Shown: positions 36,308 through 48,112 of the stretch, in pieces
Position numbering within the stretch: the first letter of the stretch is position 1
How the letters are laid out: every line of letters begins with the position of its first letter
From: Flabesymbios commensalis
Lineage: Eukaryota; Annelida; Polychaeta; Terebellida; Flabelligeridae
Assembly (NCBI GenBank): GCA_964017125.1
Contig: OZ024903.1
Coordinates: forward strand, 86,254,747 to 86,318,746
Direction of reading: 5' to 3'
Length of the DNA: 64,000 nucleotides
Made by a program: the position numbers and the translations under genes
The notes under the pieces: generated by a model
Databases searched by the model: none
Seen by the model: the letters and a program-made list of their open reading frames with translations, nothing else
What the model was told of the DNA's origin: nothing

Positions 36308-36730
36308 ATTATCACATTATGCCTCATAACTTTGTAAAAAAATAAGATAGAGAAATGAATAAGGTATCAAAATAATCAGCATTGAATTGGCAACTCTATG
36401 CGATCACGTATATAATGATAGCAAATAATAATACAGATGTATTTCGTACTCGAAGTACATAATACATAGTATACACAAAAGCGAAGAAATTCACACAGCA
36501 AAATTATACATATTAATCACATAAAATATAGTCCAACAAAAATGATAAATGCTCTTTACATAAATTTGTTACTCTGTAATCACGAGAGGATATTGACTCT
36601 TTAACAAATTGTACAGTAGCTTTGTCGTCATTCGTTTAATGATCATAGTGCATACGTTAAACTCTGGGGAAAGATGTGCTGTATGATGATCTGGCAATGG
36701 CTTTGCGGTCTAATTGGTACCTTAAACGGA
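36308..36730. other. AT-rich spacer, possibly LINE 3' UTR
   Basis: No gene. It lies directly downstream of the minus-strand LINE frame and may include that LINE's 3' untranslated end. Confidence 0.4.
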
Positions 36731-37690
36731 CTATAGATATGTTATTACATAGTGGAGAACAACTTCCTTCCATGGTTTCACACACATGTTGACTATTTGG
36801 TTTTTATTTCTAAGTAGTGAATGAACAAATTTAATAAATCTTTTATGGATCTGGAAATCAATAGGGGGATCATCAGCTATCTCGTATACAAATTTACGGT
36901 GTGAACGAGGAGAAATTTTATAAATACGTCTGACAGCCTTATACCAAGCTGTATATAAGCGTTGAAATTCTTTCAGTGTTAAGTCCCAAAGCTGAGAGCC
37001 ATTAAACGGCATACAGAAAGTTTTAAATAAATGATACTCGACTGAGGAATGACAACGAGAAAAGGTCAACAATAAAACATTAAGCCTCTTATTAAATTCA
37101 GAAATTCCATCTGAGATGCGCTTTTTATGGGAATCTTTGACAATGATATTTCCTAAATGTACACCACCTGATTCGGCAGAAATGTCTTTACCTTGAAATG
37201 TGATATTGATATTATTTACACTTGTCTGAATATTCGAGTACATAATACGTTTTGATTTGTCAGCATTAAAAACAACATCATATTTACACGAAAATTGTTT
37301 ACATATATTCAACATTTTCAATGAACCAGTCTTAGTAGGACATAATAAAACAACATCATCTGCATACACAAGAGCTCCAACAACGGTGCATCCAACATAA
37401 CAACCAATACCAAATTCTTTCAGCATTGTCAGCAATAAATCGTTATAAGTGCCATGCAATATTGGCGATAATAAACCACCTTGTTTTACACCGTTGGATG
37501 CCACAAAATTAAAAGACTTATCATTTTCTTTGGAGTATATACATATTAATAAGAAAGCGTATAGCTAGGGGGCATATAGCCTTTGTTTTCAGCTCATTAA
37601 ATAAATGGATATAATTTATTTTATGCTTTACTGGCATCAAGTAGCACAACAAAAACATCTGACCCTCTCCGGTTGTAGTAGTTTGTTACT
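36731..37690 (-). pseudogene. LINE reverse-transcriptase relic
   Basis: The open block 37504-36731 gives 257 residues with the RT signatures NGVKQGGLLSPIL and YADDVVLL (catalytic Asp pair kept), then the thumb and connection region with CKYDVVFNADKSKRIMYS and VHLGNIIV. Upstream, 37690-37505, other frames give VVLLDASKA, RT motif A, and KTKGYMPP. The coding part before motif A and any endonuclease are missing, so this is a 5'-truncated copy. The 3' block is open for 257 codons, so it may be younger than the LINE at 14.9 kb; its motif style also differs from that element. Confidence 0.85.
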
Positions 37691-38319
37691 CCATGTTACA
37701 TATGTACATGTAACTGTGGGTGAGAGGTCAGGTCAGGTCAGAGGTATTGAAACTATTACTGTACAATTCTAATAAAACCCGATCCACCTTATTTTAAACA
37801 TCACACCCTATTTTTTTCTTTTTCAAATCAATGTATGTTACAATTAATAAATTATTATTGAAATAAACTCGAATTTCATCTTGTGAAAAATTCTCAAACA
37901 CTGTTTTAGTCAGATTCAGGTACCAGAGGGTAGGTACCTATTCGATTTTAAATTACTTCTTTTGGACAACTTTTCAGGTAATGAAAGGTAATATATTTAT
38001 CTTTAAAATGAGACCACGAAACATAATTGTCATGAGAGTTAGGCGAGCTTTGTTATTTAGGTCCCTTTTAAAATATAGTCCACCGACTATTTTAGATATT
38101 TTGTTATCAATAGGATGCGTATTATGCATAAGGATCGGTAGCGTTCTATTTCACTTTAGATTTAGTAAACACTCACAAAATGTTATTCGAACCTACTATG
38201 ATCTGTATCTGCACAACAGTGACCCTCCAAACCCGGCTGATTGCTTAAAAAATATTTTTGCAGAGTCAACATAAATTTAGAAATTATCAAATATTCCGAT
38301 TTTTTTAATCAAAAATCTT
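37691..38319. other. Intergenic
   Basis: No gene supported. A 97-codon plus-strand frame (37981-38274) has no recognisable motif and sits in AT-rich sequence. Confidence 0.4.
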
Positions 38320-38612
38320 ATAATATTTTAACCTACCTAAAACAATTAGAAGATAATTTTAATCTCTTCTTCATTCACACTGATAAATATACGTTAATTT
38401 GTGCCACGAATAAGACTATGCACATAATAGTCCAGTTGCTGCTCTTATATGCTCAATGGGGACCTAGAAATTATGAGAAGTGTAAGAGGTTTCGACTGAT
38501 TTATATTATTATGATGTCACTGAACAAATTTAGGTTTGTTGCCCAAGTGGCAACTTTAGGCAACTTTTTTTATTAGCATAATTAAAATAATTAGCATAAT
38601 CGGCTCAATCTG
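38320..38612. repeat. Dispersed repeat shared with 41.3-41.7 kb
   Basis: 38517-38612 (GTGGCAACTTTAGGCAACTT, then TTAGCATAATTA words) is the reverse complement of 41340-41432. 38330-38430 (CTGATAAATATACGTTAATT and ACTATGCACATAA) matches 41570-41690 in the same orientation. Confidence 0.65.
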
Positions 38613-38689
38613 CATTATGATCCAAGGTAAAATGTTATTTTTGAACCAGTGGCTGCAGAAAAATGGCCAATATCAAACTTGTGTTTAGG

Positions 38690-39325
38690 TCAGATCCAAA
38701 AAAATCACTTCTTATCTTATATTTATCCTCTGCTTCGCCGATAAAAGTTTTCCCTCCGTCCGTCCGGCCATCCGTCCGTCGTGCCGTACATTCATCGGTA
38801 GCCTTGGCTAATCGATATATTAATAACTGTTCCAGCTACAGTGTATCAGCTGCATTTGTATCTGGCGAATATATCGTTGAAATTTCAACATGGGTGACCT
38901 TGACCTATTTTTGCAGATCGTACAGGTCAAAAGTCACGCTTGCCTTATTTCCTATCGATATATAAAGCACCGTTCTAAAGAACCGTTCGAGTTACAGTGT
39001 CGCAGTCTGCACCACTTGTGTATCTGCTGAATATCGCGGTCAAGTTGAGATATAGACAACTTTTACATATTTTTATGACAATGGGTGACGACTAAAGGTC
39101 AAGGTCAATGCTATATGATTTTATCAAATTGATCTTTAAACAACAAATGCGAGTCTGCTGTATTGTGGTTCAGTCGATCCAGTGTTTCAGGGCTTCAAGA
39201 TTAACTGATTATTTTAGTTACAGGTCACGATTAAGCAAATTATGTCAAGGTCGTCAGACATCACGTGATGTAACTGTATGTATAGTTAACACAGGTACAC
39301 AAAACAAGTTACTTTATCAATTGTG
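38690..39325. other. Intergenic
   Basis: A CCGTCCGTCC-rich patch at 38755-38780 and several TGACCTTGACC-like words; repeat-like, no gene. Confidence 0.4.
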
Positions 39326-39920
39326 TATGAGGCTTGCACGTTTTCTCATCATTGGGCAGCAGCCAAACATTCAACTCCTCTCAGTGTTTCAGTACGAACT
39401 CTCTCCTGTACCACATTCTCTGGTCGATGAATCTGGATATCTGTTAAAGGGAGACACATCTGTACTGATGAAACGTTTGGAAGTGATAGCGAAAGTGTCC
39501 CAAAACCAAATGTGTTGCTCGTTGATCACATCGTATGGCGAACGTCAGGAACAGTGGCTGACATTGCGTAGAGTTGCAAGGCATGCCTCATAAGTGGTGA
39601 AAGTACCAAGGTGCAACTATCTTTATAATCTTTGCTCAATAAGCCTACGAAGGATTAAGTGCCAACGATCATGAGCGTCAGAGAAAAGCTGGTGAGGGTG
39701 CTGCAAGATATCAACTGACACTTACTTTCCCGACTTCCACCTCGCGATGTGAGGTGGAAAAGGTGAGGACCATGTCCTAATGGAGAAGTGAGACAGATCA
39801 GTGCTTGATATTAGCACCATGCTGTCATTGCGCCGAGAGTGAAATGCCAATGTCTGTCACAGTGCGACACGGTTTCTTTCTCATGTGGAAAGGGCAAGGA
39901 CCCATTCGCGCTCGTCTCCA
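39326..39920 (+). pseudogene. Second Academ-like transposase relic
   Basis: RLARFLIIGQQPNIQLLSVF then QYELSPVPHSL (39327-39425) and LLKGDTSVLMKRLEV (to about 39495) align position by position with the element at 2.4-2.6 kb (NIDL..VLEHELADVPP, then SDMAKKLE). Further on, NDHERQRKAGEGAARYQLT appears near 39670, and CDTVSFSCGKGKDPFALVSK at 39863-39922 matches the GCDT/IGK region of the family. The pieces are in different frames with stops between, so it is a dead fragment of the middle of the protein. No TIRs are seen around it. Confidence 0.65.
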
Positions 39921-40055
39921 AATGTTTTTGTGGAAGACTGTCGCTCCATAAGTGTCATAGATCAGAAGCAACTCAAGACATTGGTTAGCAGATTGCAGGA
40001 GGCTCGCAAGTGATTAAATTTACTTCTTAAGCTTCTTGGTGTCATCAGCCTTAGA

Positions 40056-40239
40056 TATTGTGGAGAGCCTCAGCAAACGAGTGGTAGCGTGCTCGGCCTC
40101 AGACCGTCGGGGATATTATTTTGAATCCTGTGTCTGGAGAGCAGCGTCATTTCATTCATCTCACCATTCTGAGGAGGTTTCCCTTGCCCAGTTTAGCCTA
40201 TATGTGCACACAGGTGGCCTAAAACCCCATTCATTTCAT
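40056..40239 (+). mobile_element. SINE copy, second head and body only
   Basis: Starts TATTGTGGAGAGCC, contains ACGAGTGGTAGCGTGCTCGG, CCCAGTTTAGCCTATATGTG and ends CATTCATTTCAT like the full-length copy at 27.6 kb. The B-box region is decayed (GGGGATATTATTTTGAATCC). No clear target duplication. Confidence 0.75.
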
Positions 40240-41339
40240 TTCAGTTTTTGATGATTATTGCAATTCACTGATTAGGAAAGAATCTGAGGAGATTCATGTT
40301 GAGGAGGAAGAGGAGGAGGGAGGGCGAAGTCGGGGGATAGAAAACAATGAACTGTTATAGTTTTGTACATATAAACTTATCGTACATGCAGTTTTAGTAT
40401 GTTAGAGTATGTTTCAATGGTTTGTTATATCTGTGTTGTTCACACCTTGCCAATAACACCCAGGTAGACTGTGGTAATTGTATGGAGAACTTTTGTTGAC
40501 AAAATGATTATTTCATTACTTTTATTGATACAGGGCCGTTGTCATGTAGTGATAATTATGTGAACCTCCATCAGCCTTTAATTTGTGTGGCCCACGACAA
40601 TAACCCCTGTGTTTTGCCATATGTTTTGCGACAGGCATATGGCTAATCACCCTAGAATTGATACTCACAAAATAACCTATTTTGGCCTACCATGCATTAA
40701 GGCCTAGGCTTACTGTAGACAAAATTAGACTATAACATGGTGTGTGTTGGGGTATTCAATGGTGTGTTTTCGGGTACAGTTGTATAGGTCCAAGGGTTTG
40801 AGCATCCAGACTGCACACACTTTTTGTAATATTGAAACAAAATAACCCAACTGTTTTAATGTGTGAAGTACAACAATTGATAGCCTATGCCTACATAGCC
40901 TCTAAATAATGAGCTGCAAGGAAAATATAATTTTTATTCTCGTGTTTGCTAACCCAATAATTACATTTTATAATTTAGGCCTATATCAATATATAACGTA
41001 ACTACTAGGCCTACCCTCTTAAAGAAAAACTATTATAGATATGTATTTATTTAGGCATACACTTAATTCTCCTGAGACTAACTTCTAATTAAATTGCAAT
41101 TTATTTATGTCTAACGTTACTCTTTTACACTGATTAGTTCGTGAGCTTCCTGGGCACTGCCCTTTTCAAATTATTGGTCAGTTGGTTTGGTTTGCATCAT
41201 AATCATGACCTTTGACCTTGATCTCTTTATTTCCATTAGCCTCAGAAATGAATTCCTTAGGTCTGAATTATATGGAAATGTGGTATTGGAGATTTGTGTA
41301 CGTCCATTAGTTTAAAATTAACATTTGGCATTAGTCCCC
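40240..41339. other. Intergenic, nothing recognised
   Basis: GAGGAGGAAGAGGAGG purine patch at 40300-40320; otherwise plain AT-rich sequence with no gene. Confidence 0.45.
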
Positions 41340-41770
41340 ATTGCTAATTATGCTAATTATGTTAATTATGCTAATTAAAAAAGTTGCCCAAAGTTGCCAC
41401 CTGGGAAACAAAGCTGAATTTGTTCATTGACCCATTGGGAACATGAATCAATCAAAAAACCTTACACTTCTCACAACTTCTAGGTTATATGGACGGCAAC
41501 TAGACTATAACAATATGTATGCATTAAACAAGTTTTGAAAACTGCATTTTGACTGCCATCTTGAATTTTAACCTATTTAAAACAAAAACAAATATATTTC
41601 GGCTCTTTACTTCACTTATACTGACACATATACGTTAATTAGCATACTCTGTGCCGCCAATGAGACCATGCACATAAAAATAGGATGTATTTATTAAGTT
41701 CTACTTCTTCAAAACTGCATTGTGGCGGCCATCTTAAATTTTAATACTTTCCTGAACTGGGATTCTTGGG
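41340..41770. repeat. Dispersed repeat, partner of 38.3-38.6 kb
   Basis: 41340-41480 is inverted and 41560-41690 direct with respect to 38320-38612. Within it, AAAACTGCATT...GCCATCTT occurs twice (41539 and 41705). Confidence 0.6.
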
Positions 41771-42289
41771 GAATTTAAATATGTTTTTCATAATTTTTTT
41801 CTGAGTGGATCCCGAAAAAATGAGCTTGTTACAAATTTATTCCACCCTATAGTGTATTATCAGACTAATGTTCCTGGACGAAAAGGCGAATTTGGTAAAG
41901 GAAGTTAGTTTTCGCAAAAATGCGAAATTGGTAATGGAAGAGTTAATAACATATTGTCTAACAGGTTTCATACCTGGATACATTATTGATAACTTACGTG
42001 TAAATGTCCAGCAGACATTTGTGTACATGTATTTTGTATCTTATGGGGGGGATGGGTGTCACCTCCGCGTGGTCCCCCCTGGGCAACTTCTTAGAAGGCC
42101 AAGCACACCCAAACGTTTTTGCCTTTTGCCTTTCATCGAACCAGGTTTTTCTATTTTTTGTGACGTGAAGTTTTTTTGTGTTTGCTTTCCAGTGGCTCAG
42201 GGTTTTTCACTGAGGTTGTTATGTTTATTTCCGAATAGTTTTCAGTTCAAATTCTTTATATATTCTTTATATATTCATATTTATATATT

Positions 42290-43195
42290 TTAAATATTTT
42301 TTCCTTGTGGTGCCTTTCAGTGCTCTGACGGATTATGATCGCTCTGTCGTGCTAACTCTCGATGACAGACCCGATCCCAAGCTGTGGGGGCATTGTAGGT
42401 CTACTCATACTTCCTCTATGATTTGTTTTTTTTTGTGTTTGCAGTGGTTTCTCTTTGGCATCCTGGCGATGGACGGGATGTCCGAAAGAAAGCATTGCCA
42501 TATAATTATTTTTTCACTTCATTGTTTTAAGGGTTTCTCTGTCGCATCCTGGCGGATAATGCAGCATGTCATAGAGAAGCCATTGCCGTACAATTAGCCT
42601 GTGGTGACTTACGGTGTCCTCACGGTTTGTGATCGCTCTGTGATGCTCTTCAATATCACGGACCTTATTACCAACTGTGGGGGCACTGTAAGTCTTTAAT
42701 TTTTGGGAATTTTTTGTGGTTTAATGATTTCTCTGGCCATACTGGCCGAAAAGTGAAGTAAAGAAGACATTTTACTTACTTACTTAATGGTTTCTCTGTT
42801 CATTTCTTATGTCATTCATATTTATGTCTAAATGGGTTTACTTTTTTTGATTATAGTATAGTATTATAGTATATATTATATATTTGTTTTGACAATGACA
42901 CTGTTTTGTGACTTTTAATTATAATTGTTTTGTCATCGTTTGGTGTTAATTTATATTGTGTATCGGCGCTGGCGCTGTTTAAGGTTCTTAAGAGTGTATA
43001 TATATTCAGTACGCATCATGTTATCATCAGTCGTGTTTATCTCAATGCCTTAGTGCGGACATACTGTTATCAGTTTCGTCTTTTTACCTTATCACTTTTG
43101 CTGTTCAAGATATCATATTATTTTAGTCTGAATTGTCATTTAAATGGCCATACTGGCCGAAAAATAACGTAAAAAAGATATTTTACTTTCTTACT
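42290..43195 (+). repeat. Duplicated segment with LINE-tail-like ends
   Basis: GATCGCTCTGT followed by CTGTGGGGGCA occurs at about 42337 and 42629 (about 292 bp apart). GGCCATACTGGCCGAAAA and then TATTTTACTT-type tails occur at about 42738 and 43147. TTACTTACTTAC-like ends after a conserved block resemble LINE 3' tails; family unknown. The 141- and 96-codon frames at 41868-42597 have no motif. Confidence 0.45.
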
Positions 43196-43695
43196 TTGTA
43201 TCTTATGTATCTTACAGTGAAGTTTCAAACAGTGTAATTTTCTCTGGGGACATGCCACTTCCCACGTTTCCATGATATTGAGCTCTTATGCAGCCATATA
43301 GTTTACAAATAATCTAAAGATTATTAAGTAATAATGCTTAAAATTGAAGTTGGACCAATTATTTAATTTAAAATGTGGACCTTTTAAAACCTGGGGACAC
43401 TAATTTTATGTAAAATTAAGCCTACCCCATTTTTTTGTTTCACTCGTATATATACGATGAATATATCAAGTTTGTTCGCTTGTAACAAAGAGATGCCATA
43501 GGTTGACATGATATGTTATGTCGGCTGGCTGACTAATTGATATTTAAAAATCTTTTCTTCAAAAAGAAAATTAACTTGGATCAATAGTACGTACTGAATG
43601 TTATTTCAAGCGTTTGCTACCCCACCTGGTGAATTATTTGTCATCGCCTACTGCAGAGTAACAAATAGAGCGTGTAGTCTGTGGGATGAATGAGC

Positions 43696-45150
43696 AAAGT
43701 TATAGATTGATCAGGTAAGTTCTTGTTGCCATTACTTGATGCTCCGTGTTTTTTGGTTGTCAAATATTTAGTCGCAGCCGCCTTTTAGTTCATGTGATTC
43801 CATTATAACGTCTTCCAAGTAAGTATATTATTCAACATGAGGACAGTGGAATATTTTGTCTGACTTTGAATGACCTTTACTGACAAAACGTGGCGTTAAG
43901 CACCATTGTACATGCCCATTAATTTACCTTTTCAATCTGATATGGCCACATTCCGCCAGGGAATAAGATCTCACCTACTGACATGTCTCAATCCCTAAAT
44001 GTTAGTTTGAACGGGGGAAATATTTGATGGACCAGTCTAATCTTCTCATGTACGGTAGGCCAATGTCGACCTTGGAAGATTGTGCAAAAAAAAGGTTGAC
44101 ATAGAAGATGGCTTGTATATCTATATGTACCAAACAACATAAAAATATTCCAAGGGACAGGAGGTGGGATAATTGTGAAAATAAACTGAAATTCCATAAA
44201 GTCTCATAACAAAAATAAATATTTCGCCAAAATTGTAATTACCCGAGCTGAATCTACAATGAGCAAAATATACATGCTAACTCATGGACCAATTGTCACA
44301 ATAAGAAGCAAAAAAATGAAGTGGCCAAGCATACATCAACCACATCTGCATTTAAGTGGGGAAATGGTGTGTGGTCTACCCACCTTACTTTTATCTTAGG
44401 ACGTCATAACATATCATGTTTGAAAAGAATAAACACGTGTCTGTAATGCCCGTTCATCTTCGTGTTCCATAAACTATTTGAAGCAATTGATTGTGCGAGC
44501 CCACTTCAGGGAGCAATCACCAAGTCCAGTATTCTGAAGTGAATAATACACTGTACAGCAATACCAACCGGTTGTCGACCAAAATATTATTATCATATTT
44601 ATAACACTGCATTAGAACATCTGCTACCTATAAAAATATTACCATGGAACACGTTATAATGGAATCAGGTCAATTAAACGGCGGCTGCCGACTGAGGATA
44701 GGAAATGTTTGACAACCAAAAACATCAGAGCATCCTGGCATTATCAGGATATAACTGGACACTATAATATTTTGATATTAAACTAACATATTCTCACATG
44801 ATGATGCAATATTTTGACATTATGATGTCACATACTGCAGTTGATTTTTTTATTCGGACATTATAATGCCACATCATTAAGTTATAATCCCATATCGTTC
44901 CATTATTCTCATTGAAGTGAATACATGAATATGCGGACATACACTGAAGAACAATACCAATCTGGTGGTGTTCAACATAATATTGTATCATACATACCGC
45001 ACTGTCTTAGAAGATTTGCTACCTATAAATCTAGGACGTTATAATGGAATCAGATCAATTAAACGGCGGCTGCGACTAAATGTTTGACAATACAAAGATA
45101 CGGAGCATCAAGTAATGGCAGCAAGGAGTCACATAATCAATCTAAAACTT
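43696..45150. mobile_element. Element with about 115-bp inverted arms
   Basis: Left arm 43696-43815 and right arm 45035-45150 are reverse complements, sharing TGCCATTACTTGATGCTCCG, AGTCGCAGCCGCC and GATTCCATTATAACGT. A third copy of the arm lies inside at 44560-44735 in right-arm orientation. No coding capacity in the core; a non-autonomous DNA element is likely. Confidence 0.6.
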
Positions 45151-45164
45151 GTTTTAAACTGATA

Positions 45165-45510
45165 TTTGACCATAAAACCTGGGTATAGACACTTCACATG
45201 CTTCATGTGTGAAGATATCCGTCATATTGGCCGAGATATGACACAAAATAGAATTTTCGGTAATGGCGGAACGTTTTGTCCCAGCTTGCCCTTTTGGACA
45301 ATTCTGTCCAAGCTATCCGCCTATAACTGGCTTTATAATGTTATTTGGCCATCAAAACCTGGTTATAGACACCTCATGAGTGGAGATATCTGTAATACTG
45401 TAATACTGGTCAAACAATGATACAAAATATAATATTCGGTAAAGGCGGAACATTTTACCCCGGTTTTCCCATTTTCGAATAATTTTGACAATTGTACCCC
45501 CCCTCCAGAG
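45165..45510 (+). repeat. Two-copy tandem repeat, period about 181 bp
   Basis: AAAACCTGG, TATAGACAC, GGCGGAAC and TTTGTCC/TTTACCC occur in the same order at 45173-45290 and again from 45354. Short frames here are repeat-derived. Confidence 0.7.
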
Positions 45511-46171
45511 TTTTTGCTAAGATGTTTATCTTTGTTTTGGTACAAAGAAACCTAATTATGAGTGGAGTTCGACCAGATTCTATTTTAAGCCCTTTTTGGA
45601 AATCAACCCACCAACTAGTGGGAGTGTTGAGTTATTATATAAATATATTAGAAAAGGTGATATGTACGAATGGATACCCGATCCAGAATGAATTCTAACA
45701 ATCAATTACATTTCAATTACTAGTATTGGTTCTGTATTATAAAAATGCTAGCTAGCACAACAGCAAAGACATGTCAGTCGTTTAGCTTCACTGATTCATT
45801 GATTGCCTACTTCTGACGGAACCCACCCCTTAGAAAGTTTACCATGCTGCGCATGCGGTTGGACCTCCAACCTATGGTCAACGAATGTCAGGATTTAAAG
45901 TGGGTGGGTCGTCATGATTGACTGATTAAACATTGTGGGCGATATTATGGGCGCACAATGCAATGGCACGCATACGCAGCATTGTCAACGTTGGAGTTGG
46001 GTCCCCCACAATGTAAATATTATTATTCAGTAAAGCATAACGACTCAGCTGCTTTGAACAGCAAACTTCGCAATCACACGAGCGGTAATCGGCCTTCGGT
46101 GAGGAAGCCTGGAGCAAACGACATACGAAATTGCCTATTTTAACCAGCAGCCAATCAACAAACCAACAGTC
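45511..46171. other. Intergenic
   Basis: No gene. CAACGTTGGAGTTGGGTCCC near 45989 resembles the palindromic MITE family. Confidence 0.4.
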
Positions 46172-46312
46172 TATGTTTCGAAGGTTTTATGTTCCCAAGG
46201 TTCTATATTCCGAATGTTCTATGTTCCGAAGGTTCTATATTCCGAAGGTTCTATATTCCGAAGGTTCTATGTTCCTAAAGCTCTATGTTCCGAAGGTTCT
46301 ATGTTCCGAATG
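46172..46312 (+). repeat. 16-bp minisatellite, forward copy
   Basis: About nine units of GTTCTATRTTCCGAAG. The array happens to be open in one frame, giving a Phe-Tyr-Pro-Lys-Val-Leu pattern, which is a consequence of the repeat. Confidence 0.9.
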
Positions 46313-46319
46313 CTCATTG

Positions 46320-47275
46320 GTCCTACAATCTTTTGCCCCTGATGAATTAATAGTAATAATTATTTGCAGGAAAACATCATTGGAATTTTGCGTCTGGCTG
46401 TTCTATTTTCCTAATGATGACTTATCTGACTATTATCATATGATCATAATATTCACTGACAATATTGTACTCATTTGAGTTCAGTTCGATTGCTGACAGG
46501 ATTAGTCAGGAAGTCGACATTCATGTGTTGCCTTCAAGTAAATGAAAATAGTCAATATCATCAAATTTCTAACGTTTACAATGATGGGTTTATTAGAGAA
46601 CGTCACTTGCATATTTGCTACATTTTATACAAGGGTTAACTTATTTGAATACGCACATGCATTGTACGTATCGGAAGGATTAAAAACGGGACAGCCTACT
46701 GAATCATTTTAATAATGACATAAATGACCTCCTGGGAATACATGTATCACTAAATAGGCCGTTTTAGTTTTTTTGGGTCTCAGGAGATCAGATAAGATAG
46801 GTTAAATGGAATTATTATTCTCTCTGGTCATATCAGTGACATTATTTAACTATTGTAGGCGTCCCTCTTAAACTTCCATTCACTCGTGTCACCAGTGTCT
46901 CTACTTCAGACTTAGAATATAATAGAATACAATACAATATTTGTTTATTTTAATAAAAGCAACAGGGCTGAGTTGAGTTGAGTTACAACTGTTTTCCTGT
47001 ACAACATTATGAAAATCAGGTGAAGGCAGAGGCACAATGCTTATCTAGGTCATCATCTTTATACACTCCCTGATAACCCAGTGTATCCTAAACCAAGGAC
47101 ATGTTCTAGTATCCTTGCTTAAACTTCAAACGGTACCACCACTACTACTGAAAAAAACCCATATATAATTAATTATGTAAAGAAGTGTGTTGAGCCCTTA
47201 ATAAAAAACTTACACTGATCGTCAACCTCATTGTGAAATTCTTTGTGTCTTTAATCATTAATGTGTAACCTTACG
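46320..47275. other. Intergenic, nothing recognised
   Basis: AT-rich; a short GTTGA repeat at 46974-46985. No gene. Confidence 0.45.
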
Positions 47276-47288
47276 TTAATTGAATTGA

Positions 47289-47629
47289 AAGGGACATGGC
47301 GCAATGTTTAGAGCGTGGCGTTCTGCCGATGTCGCTGCCTGCCGTGCGGTTTCGAATCCCGCTTGCTGCAGAGTTTTCAGAGAAATATCATGTTTCTCCC
47401 CTCTCAATCTTGGGACATTGTTAAGATGTTGTCTCCTTGGGCAAGGCACTTCGTCCTCAAATGCTTCACTTGACTCAGGTCAAAATGAGTACCTGGTAGG
47501 ACAGGAATGGCAATGTGTACGTTAAGTTCAATACGCCGAAACGGCTGCAGGACTGCATGCTCTCCGTTGGATGATAGATCTTCAGACTTGATATCATACT
47601 ATAAACCTGCACCTTCACCTTTTACCTGT
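47289..47629 (+). mobile_element. Full-length tRNA-derived SINE, second family
   Basis: Perfect 13-bp target duplication TTAATTGAATTGA at 47276-47288 and 47630-47642. The head has an A-box-like TGGCGCAATGTTTAGAGC and a B-box GGTTTCGAATCCC. The middle has CTTGGGCAAGGCACTTCGTC and AAAATGAGTACCTGG, a central block of a type I have seen in several invertebrate SINEs. The tail is ACCTTCACCTTTTACCTG. 341 bp. The 73-codon frame inside is not a gene. Confidence 0.85.
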
Positions 47630-47740
47630 TTAATTGAATTGATGATTTTGTATACATTTTTGTACTAGTGGCGGTGCATGGTGGCTTATCTCCATAGAAA
47701 ATATAATAGTTCACCTCAGGGTGGCCCCCTTAGAACAGAA

Positions 47741-47915
47741 TCTGCGACAATGGCCCAACAGTCAACCAGCATTGGATCAATGTACATATGTTGTGCTGGG
47801 CTGAGATCTTAGCAAACATGGTATCCATGTCAAGGTTTCGTTAATTTATTGCTGGCCCTGCACTGCAGACGTTGGACCAGTCTTAAACCAATATGGAGAT
47901 GTTCCCCAACTTTGC
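47741..47915. mobile_element. Short palindromic MITE remnants
   Basis: ATGGCCCAACAGTCAACCAG and CAGACGTTGGACCAGTC with TTGTGCTGGGC between; same vocabulary as 7354-7441, partly decayed. Confidence 0.45.
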
Positions 47916-47989
47916 ACATGCACAATCATCGTTTTAAACTATGCTTGGCCCATGTATATTTTGTTGGTAGATGGAAAAACGCTGTTGGC

Positions 47990-48112
47990 AATGGATTTTC
48001 GGCACATAGAAACTTCGGAATATAGAGCCGTGCGAACATATAGCCTTCGGAATATAGAAACTTTGTAATATAGGACCTTCGTAACATTGAATCTTCGGAA
48101 AATAGAGCAGAT
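47990..48112 (-). repeat. 16-bp minisatellite, inverted copy
   Basis: CTTCGGAATATAGAAAC-type units, the reverse complement of the 46172-46312 unit, about seven degenerate copies. The stretch in between is about 1.7 kb. Confidence 0.8.

Noticed and set aside
41868-42597. Two long plus-strand frames (141 and 96 codons)
   Set aside because: They run through a duplicated, repeat-like segment with LINE-tail-type ends and have no recognisable domain.
46131-46478. Open frame with a 16-residue repeated peptide
   Set aside because: Follows from a 16-bp minisatellite that happens to lack stops in this frame.
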